From contig MNCI01005895.1 in NCBI GenBank assembly GCA_015680685.1, positions 802,654 through 866,653 on the forward strand: DNA of 64,000 bases, read 5' to 3'. How positions within the stretch are numbered: the stretch's first letter is position 1; each line of letters opens with the position of its first letter. Positions 1 through 12,643 of this stretch are shown piece by piece. A program made the position numbers and the translations under genes. The notes below the pieces were generated by a model. It saw only the letters and a program-made list of their open reading frames with translations. It searched no databases and was not told where the DNA came from. Source of the stretch: Gnetum montanum. Lineage: Eukaryota; Streptophyta; Gnetopsida; Gnetales; Gnetaceae.

Positions 1-310
1 TTTTCAAGAAGGCCTCAACATCAAAATTATTTACCAGTGGATGTTTCTTCAAAAATACCCATCAACTCACAATCCTAAAACTGCAAATTTACAACTAGGG
101 ATTGTGCTAATTTTAAATAAAATATTCCAACTGTTTCATGGAATGGCCAAATGTGCCAACAAGATGATTTTCCAAAAATATTCAAGGTAATTTATCTATC
201 TTTCCCCTATATTAACAACAAGGCTAAATATGAAGCCCTATGTATTGGAATTAGAATAGCATTGAAAAAAGGAATTAAGGTAATCACCATTACGGTCCTT
301 AGATTTTGAT
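1..310 (+). pseudogene. Ty3/gypsy RNase H remnant
   Basis: Positions 199-306 read SFPYINNKAKYEALCIGI followed by RIALKKGI, which matches the plant gypsy RNase HI signature (N-N-x-A-x-Y-E-A-L with a downstream G-I). RNase H removes the genomic RNA strand during reverse transcription. The frame ends at a TGA (307-309) and the flanking sequence has no continuous frame, so this is a short decayed piece of an otherwise unidentified plus-strand element. The upstream RT is off-window or lost, and no integrase follows. The family call rests on one motif. Confidence 0.55.
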
Positions 311-1189
311 GGAAGTGATGTGTAAAGGCATTGGTGGAAGCAATGATCATCAATGGGAGATGGTGTTGCTAATGGACTCAGTAGTAGAGGAACTGATAGC
401 AGGGAAACAACATGGGTGACGTGACAAGATCTAAAGGCAATGATGTGTGGCATGCTGCAGTGGCATACACATGTATTGAAGGGTAATGGCCCTTTCATAA
501 GGGCTACACTACCATGATAGAATCAATGTACCCTGCAGAGCTTACATAATTCTTATAGGTCCTGCACATCTTGTAGTGCCAGTGCAGCCCTTGGAAGGTT
601 GGCACAGCTTGCAGGGGCTATGCGCCCTGCAAATTTTTTTTTTCATTTTTTATGTTTAAAGTGGGGGATTAGGGTTTAAATCGATACCTCTTATTTAAAA
701 TTATTTTATTTTTTAAAATAAATAATAATTTTATAATGTAATATTATTTTAATGCACACATAAAAAGAAACTTAAAATCATGATATCTCCTAAACCGTAA
801 GTTCGATTAAAATGAAATTTGTATCATTGGAATCATATTGATAAGCAATCTAAATTGGACATAGTCTTAGAGCTCAAAATGAAGTTTAAGGTTTCAACAT
901 TTTACAATGTCAAACTATCTTATTCTACCAAAATGACATTATAGGGCTGACATATGGAAAACATGATGACTTATAACTAATTCTAAGTTTCTTAAGATAA
1001 TGAGTTTTGACAGAAAAAGATCAACTCAGGTTATGGATACTAACATTTTGAAGGAAAGTTGAGAATGACCTTGATAAATTAAAAGTTATAATATTAAGAT
1101 GAGTAAGAGTTACCTGGACTAATGTATCTTTGTCTTATCAACATCTCTTGTAACTGATAAATCCTGATGAGGCATAGTCAAATATCTTA
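311..1189. repeat. unassigned repeat DNA with a dispersed repeat at about 640-905
   Basis: No coding frame is supported. Between about 520 and 640 the word CCTGCA and close variants recurs every 20-40 bases. From about 640 to 905 the sequence is homologous in inverted orientation to about 34,590-34,860: both contain a TAATGTAATATTATT core, an AAAC/TCGTAAGT segment and an ATTGGAATCAT segment in the same order. This marks a dispersed element of unknown class. Positions 906-1,189 show nothing recognisable. Confidence 0.5.
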
Positions 1190-4100
1190 GACATGATACA
1201 TCTAGTAATGATCAAAATACTTCCTCAAGATAATAAAAAATGGTTCCTTCAAGATATCAAAAACAGGTTCTTCTAGATTTCTAGATTTCAAAAAAATGTT
1301 CTTTGAGATACTAGAAAAAGATTCTTCAATATACCAAAAAATGGTACTACAAAATACAATGAAAATGATTCTTCAAAATACCAAAAAAAGGTTTTTTGAG
1401 ATATCAGTAAAATGGTTGTTGGAGATAATAGAAAAAAATTCTACGAGATACCCAAAAAATTGTTCGTCATTATATCATAAAAAGATCTTCGATATACCAA
1501 AAAAAGTCTATTTACAAGATATCACAAAATGATTCATTGAGATTCTAGAAAATAATGGTTTGAGATATTAGAAAAAGTATCTTTGAGATAGTAGAAAAAT
1601 ATTTTTTGAGATAATAGAAAATGATTCTTTAAGATAATAAAAAAATGTTGTTCAAGATACTAAAAAAAGGTTCTTTAAGATACCATAGAAAATGGTTTAT
1701 TAAGATACCAAAAATTGGTTCTTCAATATAACAAAAATAAGTGATTCAAAAAATTAGAAATATATTCTTTAAGATACTAAAAAATAATTCTTTGAGATAC
1801 TAGGAAAAGGTTCTTCAAGAAACCTACAAAGAGTTCTTTGAGATACTAGAAAAAGGTTCTTTGTGATACCTTCAACTAGTTCATTAGGATACCAGAAAAA
1901 TCTTCTTTGAGATATTAAAAAAGGCTATTTGAAATACCATAAAAAATGTTCTTTGAGATACCATAAAAAGATTATTCAAGATATGAAAGAAAAATTTTTT
2001 TGAGATATTATTAAAAGGTTTTTTAAGATACTAGAAATAGGTTCTTTGAGATACTAGAAAATGGTTTATCGAGATACCAACAAAAATAGTTCTTTCAGAT
2101 ATCAAAAATAAATCATTGCGATACCATAAAATAGTTCTTCAAAATAATAGAAGATAGTTCTTCAAGATATTGAAAAATGATTTTTTGAGATACTAGAAAA
2201 AGATTATTTGAGATACCAAAAAATGATTTGTCAATATACCAGAAAAATGATCCTTCAACATACTAGAGAAAGTTTGTTTGAGATATCAAAAAATGATTCT
2301 TCATGATACCAAAAAATGGTTCTTTAACATACTAGTAAAAGGTTTTTTGAGATACTAGAAAGAACTTTTTTATAATATCAAAAAACTATTCTTCAAGATA
2401 CTATAAAGCACTTCTTTGAGATATTAGAAAGTAGTTCTTCTTGATACTAAAAAATGATTCTTCAAAATACCAAAAAAAATATTTTATATACTAAAAATAA
2501 TATTGTTTAAGATACCAAAAAAAGTTATTTAAGATACTAGAAAAAGGTTTCTTGACATACCAAAAAAAGGTTCTTTGAGATACTAGAAAATAGTTCTTCA
2601 AGATAGAAGAAAAAAGTTCTTTGAGATACAAGAAAATGGGTTTTAGAGATATTAAAAATTAGTTCCTCAAGATACTAGAAAATGGTTCTTTGATATACCA
2701 GTAAAAAGATTCTTTGAGAAACTAGAAAAATAATTCTTCAAGATATCAAAAGATAGTTCTTTGAGATACAAAAAAACATAGTTTTTTCATATACAAAAAA
2801 ATGATTCTTTACTATACCAAAAGCAATTCTTTCAAATCCCAGAAAAGGGGTTCTTCAAGATACCAAGAAAAAGGTTCCTTGACATACTAGGAAAAGGTTC
2901 TTTGAGATACTAGAAAATAATTTTTTGATATACTGAAGAAAGGATTTTTCAAGATACTAGGAAATCATTCTTCAAGATAATAGAAAATGGTTCTTTGATA
3001 TACCAAAGAAAAAAAATTTCAAGATACTAGAAAATAATTCTTTGAGATACCAAAAAAAATATTTTTTATGATGCTAGAAATAGGTTCTTTGAGATATTAG
3101 AAAATGATTTTTTAATATACTAGAAAATAATTTTTTGATATACCAAAAAAATGTTTCTTAAGATACCAAAAATAAATTCTTTGAGATACTAGCAAAAGAT
3201 TCTTTGAGATACCAGAAAATGATTCTTCGAGATATCAAAAAATGATTTCTCGATATACCAAAAATTGATCCTTTAAGATATTAAACAAAAATTCCTTCAT
3301 ATACTAGAAAATGGATACTTCAAGATACTAAAAAATGATTTTTCCAGATACGAAAAAATTGATTCTTTGAGATATATGTAATAGATTCTCTAAGATACCA
3401 GAAAATGATTCTCTGAGATACTTAAAAATGGATCTTTGAGATACCAAGAAATGATTATTTAAGATACCAAAGATAGGTTTTCTAAGATACTAACAAAAGG
3501 TTCATTGAAATATTATTAAAATCATTCTTTGTGATACCCAAAAATGATTATCAAAGATACCAAAAATTAGTTCTTAAAGACAATAGAGAAAACAAACTTG
3601 AGATACCAAGAAGTAATTCCTCGAGATACCAAAAAATTAGTTTTTCGATATATTAGAAAACGATTCTTCAAGATTTCATAAAATGATTTTTTGAGATACT
3701 AAAAAATTATTCGTTAACACACAAGAAAAAAAAGAACTCTTTGAGATACTAGAAAAAACATGTTTGAAATACCAAAAAATGGTTCTTTGAGTTATCAAAA
3801 ATTGATTCTTCAAGATACCAAAAAATATTTTGCAAAATACGAAAAAAGGTTCTTTAAGATAATAGAAAAATGTTTCTCACCATACCTAAAAATGGTTCTT
3901 GAAAATACTAGAAAATAGTTCTTTAAGATACAAGAAAAATGTTCTTCGAGATACTAGAAATTATTTCTTCAATATACTTGATAATGGTTTTTTGAGATAC
4001 CAAAAAAAGATTCTTTGAAATACTAGAAAAAGGTTCATTGAGATACTAGAAAATGGTTCTTTGAAATACAAGAAAACGATACTTTGAGATAGTAGAAAAT

Positions 4101-6583
4101 CATTATTTGAGATACCAAAAAAAAAAAAAACTTCTTTGAGATACTAGAAAAAGGCTCTTCAAGATATGAGAAAATGATTTTTCAAGATACTAAAAGCTAG
4201 ATCCTCGAGATACGAAAAAAAGATTTTTCAAGATATTAAAAAATGATTCTTTGAGATACAAAAAAAGTTTCTTTAAGATACTAGAAAAACAATTCTTCAA
4301 CATATCAAATAAAAGTACTTCAAGTTACTAACAATAGGTTCTTTAAGATATTAAAAAATACTTCTTAAAGATACTAAAAACTAGTTGTTCGAGATATCAA
4401 AGAAATGTATATTAAGAAATTAGAAAATGGTTTTTCGAGATACTATAAAATGATTCTTTAAGCTCTTAGAAAAAAATTCTTCGAGATACAAGATAAAGGT
4501 TCTTCGATATACCAATATTTCTTTAACATAGCAAAAAATATTTGTTCATCATACCAAAAATTGATTCTTTGAGAAACCAAAAAAAGGTTCTTCGAGATAC
4601 AAAAAAATGCTTTGTTGATATATCAACAAAAATGGTTCTTCAAGATATCAAAAATGATTCGTCAAGATAGTAGAAAAAAGTTCTTCAAAATAATAGAAAA
4701 TGGTTTTTCAAGATATGAGAAAAAGATTCTTTGAGATACCATAAAATGATTTTTTGAGGTGCTAGAAAATGGTTCTTCAAAATACTAGAAAATGGTTACT
4801 CAAGATATCAAGAAAATGATTCCTTGACATATCAAAAAAGAATTATTCTAGATATCAAAAAATTATTCTTCCACAAACCAAATGATGTTTTCTCAATATA
4901 ACAAAAAATAATTCTTCAAGATACCAGAAAAAAATTCTTAGAGATACCAAAAAACTATTATTTAATATAAAAAAAATAAATTCTTTGAAATGCCAAAAAA
5001 GGGTTCTTTTAGATACAAGAAAATGGTTCTTCAATAAACTAAGAAATTGTTTCTTTGAGATACTAAAAAATGATTCTTCAAGATACTAGAAAAAGGTGGT
5101 TAAAGATACAAGAAAATAGTTCTTAAAGATATTATAAACTAGTTCATCGAAATACTAGATAATGGTTCTTTAAGATACTAGAAAATGGTTGTTTAAGATA
5201 CCTAAAAATTATTCTTTGCAATACTAGTAAAAGGTTCTTAGAGATGTCAAAAATTGATTTTTTGAGATATCAAAAATTGGTTCTTTGACATAACAAAAAA
5301 TGGTTTCTGGAGATACCATAAATTTTTTTTTTCAAAATATAAGAAATTTATTCTTTCAGATACTAGAAAATAATTTTTCAATATACAAAAACAGGGTTCT
5401 TTAAGATACCAAAAAATGAATTTTTAAGATACTAGAAAAAAGGTTCTTGGTTATACCAAAACCTAGTTCTTCAAGATACTAGAAAATTATTCTTCAAGAT
5501 AGTAGAAAATGATTCTTAGAGATACAAGAGAATGGTTCTTCAAGATACCAGGAAAAAGTTTTTGAGATACAATAAAATGTTCTTCAAGATACTAGAAAAT
5601 GATTCTTCAAGATTCCATAAAATAGTTATTTAAGATATTAGAAAATGATTCTTCGAGATATTCAAAAATGATTCTTTGAGATACTAAAAAATAGTTATTT
5701 GAGATATCAAAAAATGGTTCTTTGAGATATCAAAAACTAGTTCTTCGAGATACTAGATAAAGGTTCTTCTAGATACCAAAAATAATTTTTTTGAGATACC
5801 AGAAAATGATTTTTCAAGATACTAGAAAATAGTTCTTAGAGATATTTAAAATTAGTTTTTTGAGATATCAGATAATGGTTTTTCAAGATACCAGAAAATG
5901 ATGCTTCAAGATACCAAAACAAGGTTATTCAAGATAATACAAAAGGTTTCTTCAAGATACTAGAAAACTATTCTTCAATATACTAAAAAATGATTTTTTG
6001 ATATAGTAGAAATTGATTCTTCCAAATACTAGAAAATAGTTCTTGAGATACTAGAAAATGGTTCTTTGATATACGAGAAAAACCTTATTCAAGATACTAG
6101 AAAATGGTTCTTCAAGATACTAGAAAATGTTTCTTCAACATACTAGAAAATGATTCTTCGAGATACTAAGAAAATTATTTTTGGAGATACCAAAAATTAG
6201 TTGTTCGAGATCCCAAAAAAGAGGCCTTCAAGATACTAAATAATGTTTTTTTTAGGATATCAGAAAAAGGTATCTTAATATATCAAAAAAAGGTTCTTTA
6301 AGATACTAGAAAAAGAGTCTTCAAGATATTTAAATAAGAGTTCTTTGAGATACCAAAAAACAAATTTCAAGATACTAGGAAAAGTTTTCTTGAGATACTA
6401 GAAAGTGGTTCTTCTAAATGTCTCAACAAATGGTATCTTCGAGATCCCAGAAAAATGGTTCTTTGAGATACTAGAAAATTGTTCTTTAAGATACCAAAAA
6501 AGGGTTTTTGAGATTCTATAAAATAGTTCTTCAAGATACTAGAAAATTGTTCTTTAAGATAATAGAAAAAAGTACTTTGAGAT
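1190..6583. repeat. AT-rich minisatellite, unit about 23 bp
   Basis: About 5.4 kb of degenerate tandem repeats. The consensus unit is close to AGATACTAGAAAATGG followed by TTCTTCA, with units of roughly 22-24 bp and therefore more than 200 copies. Neighbouring units differ at several positions and no higher-order period was evident by eye. Short open frames inside it, such as 1,296-1,532, are translations of the repeat and not genes. The array is cut at 6,583 by insertion of element B, and about 60 bp of the same repeat continues at 32,870. Confidence 0.93.
6579..6583. repeat. target-site duplication of element B, left copy
   Basis: GAGAT directly precedes the LTR that starts TGAAACACC, and the same five bases follow the right LTR at 32,870-32,874. 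Both copies lie inside minisatellite units, so the insertion site is unambiguous. Confidence 0.85.
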
Positions 6584-7900
6584 TGAAACACCACTAATCT
6601 TAAGCTTCAACATTACAACTACAAATTTTTCTAAGTGTCAAAACTTGACAAAATCCTCTTAGTGTTGGTGCTATGTTCCTGAGTGTAGCCAATGTATCAT
6701 GGAAGAAGACCAAATTTATGCCAAGTTTTTTCTATGTATCTCTACTACACTCTAGAGCATAGTAAACGTAGCCAATGTTGGACATCAAATTCAAAATTTG
6801 TCTAAGTGTTGGATTACGCTCTAGAGCATAGCAAGCATAGCATTGTAGAGAAGCCTTTGACAGCTTCCAAAAGCCTCCTGAGATTAGCATTAACCTTCAC
6901 CTTAGCTCTGGCACTCCTTTGCTAAGCAATATAAATAATTTGCATTTTCTTATGCTCCTGGTTTGTTTGAAATTGTACCTACACTTTAAAGCTTAGAGAG
7001 CATAGCAACCGGAGTTAAAAAATGTTCTGGTCACCGCTAAACTTAGAAAATTTTTGAATTTTTCATGTAGTCCCACCTACCACACTACCACATGACATCT
7101 GATCTACATTTTGTGCTAACCGTAGCACTATAAATACCCTTGGATCCCCAACATTTTAACAATTGGCAATACTCAACTATTGGCATTCCTTGACTATTGG
7201 CATTCCCTGATGATTGGCATTCCCTAACTATTGCCATTCCTTGACTATTGGCATTCCTAAGTGGTTGGCATTCCTTGGACATTAGCATTTTTAAGCACTT
7301 TCCATTTGGCATTTTGGCATCTTGGCACTTAGCTCCATGGGAAAATGAGACCTAAAGCATACCACACTAGTAGAGAGATGGATTTTCACATCATAGCCCA
7401 CTGTAGCCCCATTGCGACCCTACATAACACCACATAGTACACTACAACAACCAACCTGACAGGCATGGTTCATCACGATGAGTGCTATACTTCACGGCTC
7501 AACACCACCGAGACTGTGACTGCACTTCCACTATGCATGTTATACATTGTGTACCTTCTGAGACCTTTTTGGAGTTAACTATGCTTCCATTTGGGGCAAT
7601 GATCCATTTCTCTCTTCTATTCCTAGTATTTTCCTACATTTTTTTGAATATTTTTGCACTTTTTCACACATCATCATGCTATACTACATATTATTTGCAT
7701 TTTCATTTTAACTAATCATGACACCCCCTGATTGTACCCAATGCCATGATTGTAACTAGCAACGTCCCCATTCGATCAACAATATCGTTTAGGGTACTTC
7801 GCCTCCATTTCCAACAGGGCCCTTGCATGGAGGTGGGGTTAAGGCTATGCATTCGTTGATTCCTCGATGATTCCAGCCAGTAACATTTTTAGTTGTTATA
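6584..7900 (+). repeat. Element B 5' LTR
   Basis: Begins TGAAACACC and ends GTTGTTATA (normal CA mutated to TA). It is paired with 31,504-32,869 and alignable along its whole length by eye. A TATA box lies at 7,129-7,136, about 545 bases from the LTR start and at the same offset in the partner. Words of the type CTCTAGAGCATAGC recur near 6,670, 6,750, 6,820 and 6,990. Confidence 0.88.
7129..7136 (+). promoter_or_regulatory. LTR promoter TATA box, element B 5' LTR
   Basis: TATAAATA on the plus strand, the orientation of gag. It is conserved at 32,049-32,056 in the other LTR, so it is the likely core promoter of the element. Confidence 0.6.
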
Positions 7901-7925
7901 GTTTTTGGTGCTAAAAGGAGGCCCT
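7901..7925 (+). other. Element B primer-binding site region
   Basis: Directly after the 5' LTR lies TTTTTGGTGCTAAAAGGAGG. Element A has the near-identical TTCTGGTGCTAGAAGGAGGG next to its 5' LTR (minus strand, ending at 28,751). Position and conservation indicate a tRNA primer-binding site; I do not assign the tRNA. Confidence 0.6.
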
Positions 7926-8403
7926 CATCATTTCCTTCTACATGTTCTAATTATTGTTCCACTTGCCCTCTCCACCAACGGTTGGTGTAGATTGGTCCTA
8001 GTTGTCAATTTCCCTAAAATCCCATAAGATGAAAACCCAAACGTATAAAAACTCTGGATGTTCTAAAGAGTCTAACAAGTTATCAGAGTGTAGAAACCTC
8101 TAACATAACAAGCACAACACCAGATTTAGCCATTTTTAGCAGCTTTCATAGTTAGCATTTTTTTCTACATTTCCATACTTAGCATTTTTTTGCATTTTCA
8201 TACTTAGCCAAATTTTCTACAATTTTACACTTAGTTAATTTTTTATAGTTTCCATACTTAGCCATTTTTTTGCATTCTTACACTTAGCAATTTTTCTATA
8301 TTTTAGCCATTTTTCTACTACCGACAGACTTAGTCATTTTTCAATAGTTTTTAAAGTTATTTATTTTTTGCAAAAAACAACTCTAACAACTTGATCTACG
8401 AAC
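7926..8403 (+). repeat. Element B leader with a short tandem repeat
   Basis: An untranslated leader between the primer-binding site and gag. From about 8,121 to 8,355 a unit of about 27 bp resembling TTTCCATACTTAGCC plus a T-rich stretch recurs roughly seven to eight times with substitutions. No coding frame is seen. Confidence 0.6.
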
Positions 8404-11400
8404 ATGAATCTATATCAACCTTATACATTGGTGTCTAACACATTTAATACCATGATCCATCAAAAGTGTGTTGCGCTAAGCCATGAACAAGATAATTTTG
8501 TTTGTGCCAAAATCCAAGTAAGATTACTAGTGGAATACCTTGACCTAGAGGCAAAACAAGATTACAAATGAGTCCCCTGAGATGGATGAGAGTACAACCC
8601 TACCTTTTTTGACATAATTCCACTCATGAAGTCCTACCACAAGATACTGTTCCAAATCATCTATGCAAACAAGCATGATGTAGAGAAAACCTACGAGGAA
8701 GCCTCATAGAAGGAAGAAGATGAGTTCGAAGCCTACTCTGAAAGTCAGAGGTCCCTCTGCACTATCTTCTAATAATCACTTCCTAGTACATCCCCTTCTT
8801 AGTTTTCTCCAACCATCCTCTCTGAGATGGTGACCATGCTAATTTAGCCCTCCTTGCAAGTGACCACTACATTTGGACAAGCTTATGCTCAAGCAGGGAC
8901 CACCTCCAAATCCTAGATGACTCAAGCATCTTACATCCCACTTATCTCATTGGCACCCACAACGTCCTTCCAACCCACTCTTGTATGGCCTACCTCAGTC
9001 ACCACATCCATTTCATAGCAAATTCATCAACTAAACCTATCCACTATGACATTAAATTGGCAACAACCATCCACTACAATGTTGAATTGGCAGACTCTAC
9101 AACCAACAATCCAACCCTATGTCATGCAACCAACACAAGCCTAGCCAAAGAAACCAACTAGCACATCCCGAAGCTTAGATCAAGCATTATAACTAATCCA
9201 AAGCTTGATGGAGAAGATTAACTAACTCAAGGCTACCTCCTCTGACACTATCAAGGTGGTGAACTTCTACTAGGATGATCCCATAAGTCCTACAGTACCA
9301 TCTCTAACTCTCCCAACTAGGGTCCAGCTGCCTCAACTCACCAAGTATAATGATGAAGGAAATACCAATGCACATTTGGTCACATTTTGATCAAAGTGCC
9401 TACTCCTTTAAGCCTAGACACATGCCATCATACACATGTTCCCCATGTCACTCACTAGCAAGGCCTTAGACTGGTACTGTGCACTACCTAGGGCCTCAAT
9501 CTCTTCCCTAGAGAACCTCCTTGGCCAACTCATGACATGCTTCAGGTAAAACCTAAAGCTTAAAAAAACCTTTGATAACCTCATGTAGGTCAAGTAGGGG
9601 TCCCTAGAGCTCATGCTATAATTCCTCTAATGTTGGAGTGCCGCATTAAGTGAAATGCATGAACCCCTAGCAAAGACATACCTACTAGCCATCTTCAAGG
9701 GTGCAATGGATGACTACATCAAGTTCAAACTATATTACCTAGCCCTGAAGTCTCTCAACCAAGCCTTTGCCCAAATGAAAGGCATAAAAGAGGTAGTGCA
9801 AGCTAGCAATGACCCATCCTATAGGGCCTACATAAACCAACATGTGTGCAAGAAAAATGCAATAGTGGAAACAGTGGTTCCAAGCACAAAGGAAACCAAT
9901 TAAGGCCTAATGGCCAAGTAGCCTAAGTACCAAACTGACAAAGATACCAACTCTAGCACCAAATCATCTACATTGGTAGGGGCCACCCCAAGGCCCAACT
10001 TTGAACACAAGGATCACTCAAAGTATATAGTTCTACTGATGGAACACTTTGAACTGTTGGAGCAACTATTGAAAGCTAGGAAAATTCAACACAAATGAGT
10101 ATTAGAAATTGCCCACCAAAGACATGGCAGGTACTATGAACTACTAATGAGCCCTACCTCAACAGTATCGAATGAGCCCCCAATCCCACAACATTTCCAA
10201 CTGGACCAATACTATCATTACCAACTAAATAGTTGTCATGCTTTGCAGGATGACCTGCAAAGAATGATAGAACAAGGTCAATTGGTGCTTCATGTAATGA
10301 ACCAATCTAATGCAAATGACACCTCCTATGTCATAAACTCCATTATCATAGGTGGAAAGTCTAAACCTATGTAATAGCCTTTTTTGATCTATGTGCCTCC
10401 TAATAAGGCAATGATCCCTTTAACATCAGTAAGCAAGAGGTTCTCCTTTATTATCCAAGTGTCATCTCAAGCACCCACAACATCCTTTGTGGTCAAGGTT
10501 CCATAACAATCATTTTCTAATACATTAAATTGGCAATCAAACCAATCATCTACTAAGATGTTAAACTGGCATGATGCAGCAACAATAAGTACTAAGCAAC
10601 CTTTCATCGTCAATGTGCCACAATAATTTGGCCCCACAAAAACTCCTAAACCACTATTTATCATAAGGATGCTACAATGTGATGGTCCCTCACCTACATA
10701 AAGCCCAATAGTGGGCAACATCTTAGTTCCTCCACCTTCAAGAGTCGATCCCATTAGTAACCCAAGTAGGCCTACCAAATGGCAATGCAAGCAGATGAAC
10801 AAGTGCCTTGTAACCCCTATGGATGAAGTAAAGGCCATAACTAGCAAGAAACAACTAAACATTGGGGCCCCTAACCCCAAGTGGGCCAAGCAACACAAGC
10901 ACAAGTCCCCTCCATAAGATACTTATCTCTCAAGCTTCATGAAGGAAGTTAAGTCCAACATAATGGTTGACAGCAAGGACTTTGGAGCTAAACTACCCTA
11001 GGTAAAACAAATTCTTAAGTAAAAGAACATAACATTGAGCTTGTATGACCTAGTCATGACCTCATCTACTTACTACCAAGTGTTGGCCTGATTGTTGGCC
11101 TCCATTCCTATTATGAAGGACATCCTTGCAAATGAGGCATCCATCCATGCAAAAATGTTGCCCCCTGCATGATAGGAATCAAGTTTAACCTTCTTAGCAT
11201 TTCATGATGATGTAGTTAAGGTCAACCCCGAACAAGAGGAGGTCACTATAGCTCCACTATCTATTAGCATACGTGTTGGATAGTGCACCATCCATAGAGT
11301 GCATGTCGATAATGGTGCAACAACAAACATGGTCTTATACTCTATCATTGACAAGCTAGGCTTGGTAGACGAAATCAGGCTAATCAAAACCATGTTTCTA

Positions 11401-11880
11401 AAATCCTTCAATGGATCATGCATCACTATCAAGGGTACAATCAACTTAGTCTTTATGGAAAGAGAGCAATTCCCCACTAGCATAGATTTCATCATCATAG
11501 AGGACATGTTAGGCTTCAACCTGATCTTGGACAAGCCTTGGCTAGCCCAACTATAGGCCATCTCCTCTTTCATCCATCAAGAAGTCCACCTTCCATACGA
11601 AGGTGGTCAAGTTATCATCCATGGTGATAATTCCTCCTCTCCAACTATCCACAACATAGACATAGAGAAAGTGTCGGAGGTGGATTTTCTTGGTGGTACA
11701 CCTATGGCAACCAACACAACACTTAGGACTAACATACTTGAAGCCAACCTCTTAGAGGATCCTAAAACTTGTGTGTGCCTTAATCCATGCTTCGTTAGGA
11801 AGAAAATACATGAGTAAGACTTTTCCTTGGCAAAAAATGTGCTAAGCACATGCTTACCCCTTACCTCCACTTTCCATGCA
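8404..11880 (+). pseudogene. gag-pro: Element B gag-protease polyprotein, decayed
   Basis: The likely start is the ATG at 8,404 (MNLYQPYTLVSNTFN), preceded only by leader. The capsid region at 9,310-9,830 (AHLVTF, ALDWYCALPRASISSLE, LLAIFKGAMDDYIKFKLYY) matches the gag of element A. About 10,200-10,375 corresponds to the post-zinc-finger part of A (ALQDDLQRMIEQGQL, SYVINSI), but the zinc-binding cysteines are largely lost. The retropepsin lies at about 11,225-11,610, with the catalytic loop reading HVDNGAT (DTG-type) and the C-terminal GFNLILDKPWLAQL. Many in-frame stops and frameshifts make it non-functional. Gag would form the particle and the protease would mature it. Confidence 0.8.
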
Positions 11881-12638
11881 TTTTTTACTTTCATTTTCAT
11901 TACACTAGCCTATGCATTTACATTTTGCTTGCTTGCTTAGATCATGCATTTCATTTTATTCATACATTTTTTGCTTTGTTTATGCATTTATCAACTTAGC
12001 TTACACATTGCATTTGAAAAACATTAATAACACATAAAATTATAAAACTACAAAAACACATGGCCTGAAAAGACCTTAAACTAGCCCATAGCATAGAATG
12101 GCCTAAAAATATCATTTTTTGCATTAATTTCCTTTCATTCGTGCATTTTAACTTTGTTTATGATAGTTTTCGCTTGGTGTTGATTTTTGTAGGATCTTAC
12201 AGGTACATAGCATGGCTGCACATGCAACACTGCACCTCACACAAGCAAGGAAAACACTTGTCTACCATGATGTAAAAAACTAGCATAGACAATTTGCCAT
12301 GATGTAAAAGACTAGCAGAAATAGTCTTCTATGACTATAAATTGGCATAGATAGTTTGCTATAACTATAAACTAGCATAGATCATCCTTGGGTCATGACA
12401 TTAAACTAGCAAAACATCTGCCATCTGCTACAATGTTAAACTAGCATCCAGTAGTCTACTAGGACTATAAATTAGCACATCATAGTCTGCTAACACCTTA
12501 AACTAGGTTCATGGTCTACCAGGACTTTAAACTAGCATGTTGCTAATATTTTTGAGCACCTACCCTTGGGAAACTTGTAGCATCATCACCTCCCACTATT
12601 CTACTGATCTTTTGGAGCACTTGGCATTAGTGCAACCT
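11881..12638 (+). other. Element B non-coding tail, first part
   Basis: No coding frame. It opens with an AT-rich stretch containing repeats of CATTT/GCATTT. Between about 12,060 and 12,540 the motif GACCTTAAACTAGCA and variants (ACTATAAACTAGCATAG, ATGTTAAACTAGCA) recurs about ten times. The same motif marks module boundaries in elements A and C. The tail resumes after nested element A at 30,401. Confidence 0.6.
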
Positions 12639-12643
12639 TTGGA
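12639..12643. repeat. target-site duplication of element A, left copy
   Basis: TTGGA immediately before the TGTTGCAAC LTR terminus, repeated at 30,396-30,400 after the other LTR. This fixes the ends of element A inside element B. Confidence 0.85.

Noticed and set aside
1296-1532. small gene in the minisatellite
   Set aside because: The translation is a read-through of the 23-bp repeat and shares no content with any protein family I know.
1190-6583. CRISPR-like array
   Set aside because: Repeats are contiguous and degenerate with no unique spacers, in plant nuclear DNA.
10467-10904. 145-codon minus-strand open frame
   Set aside because: It is the complement of the element B gag region on the plus strand. 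It has no recognisable domain and its Cys/Leu-rich content follows from antisense reading of gag.
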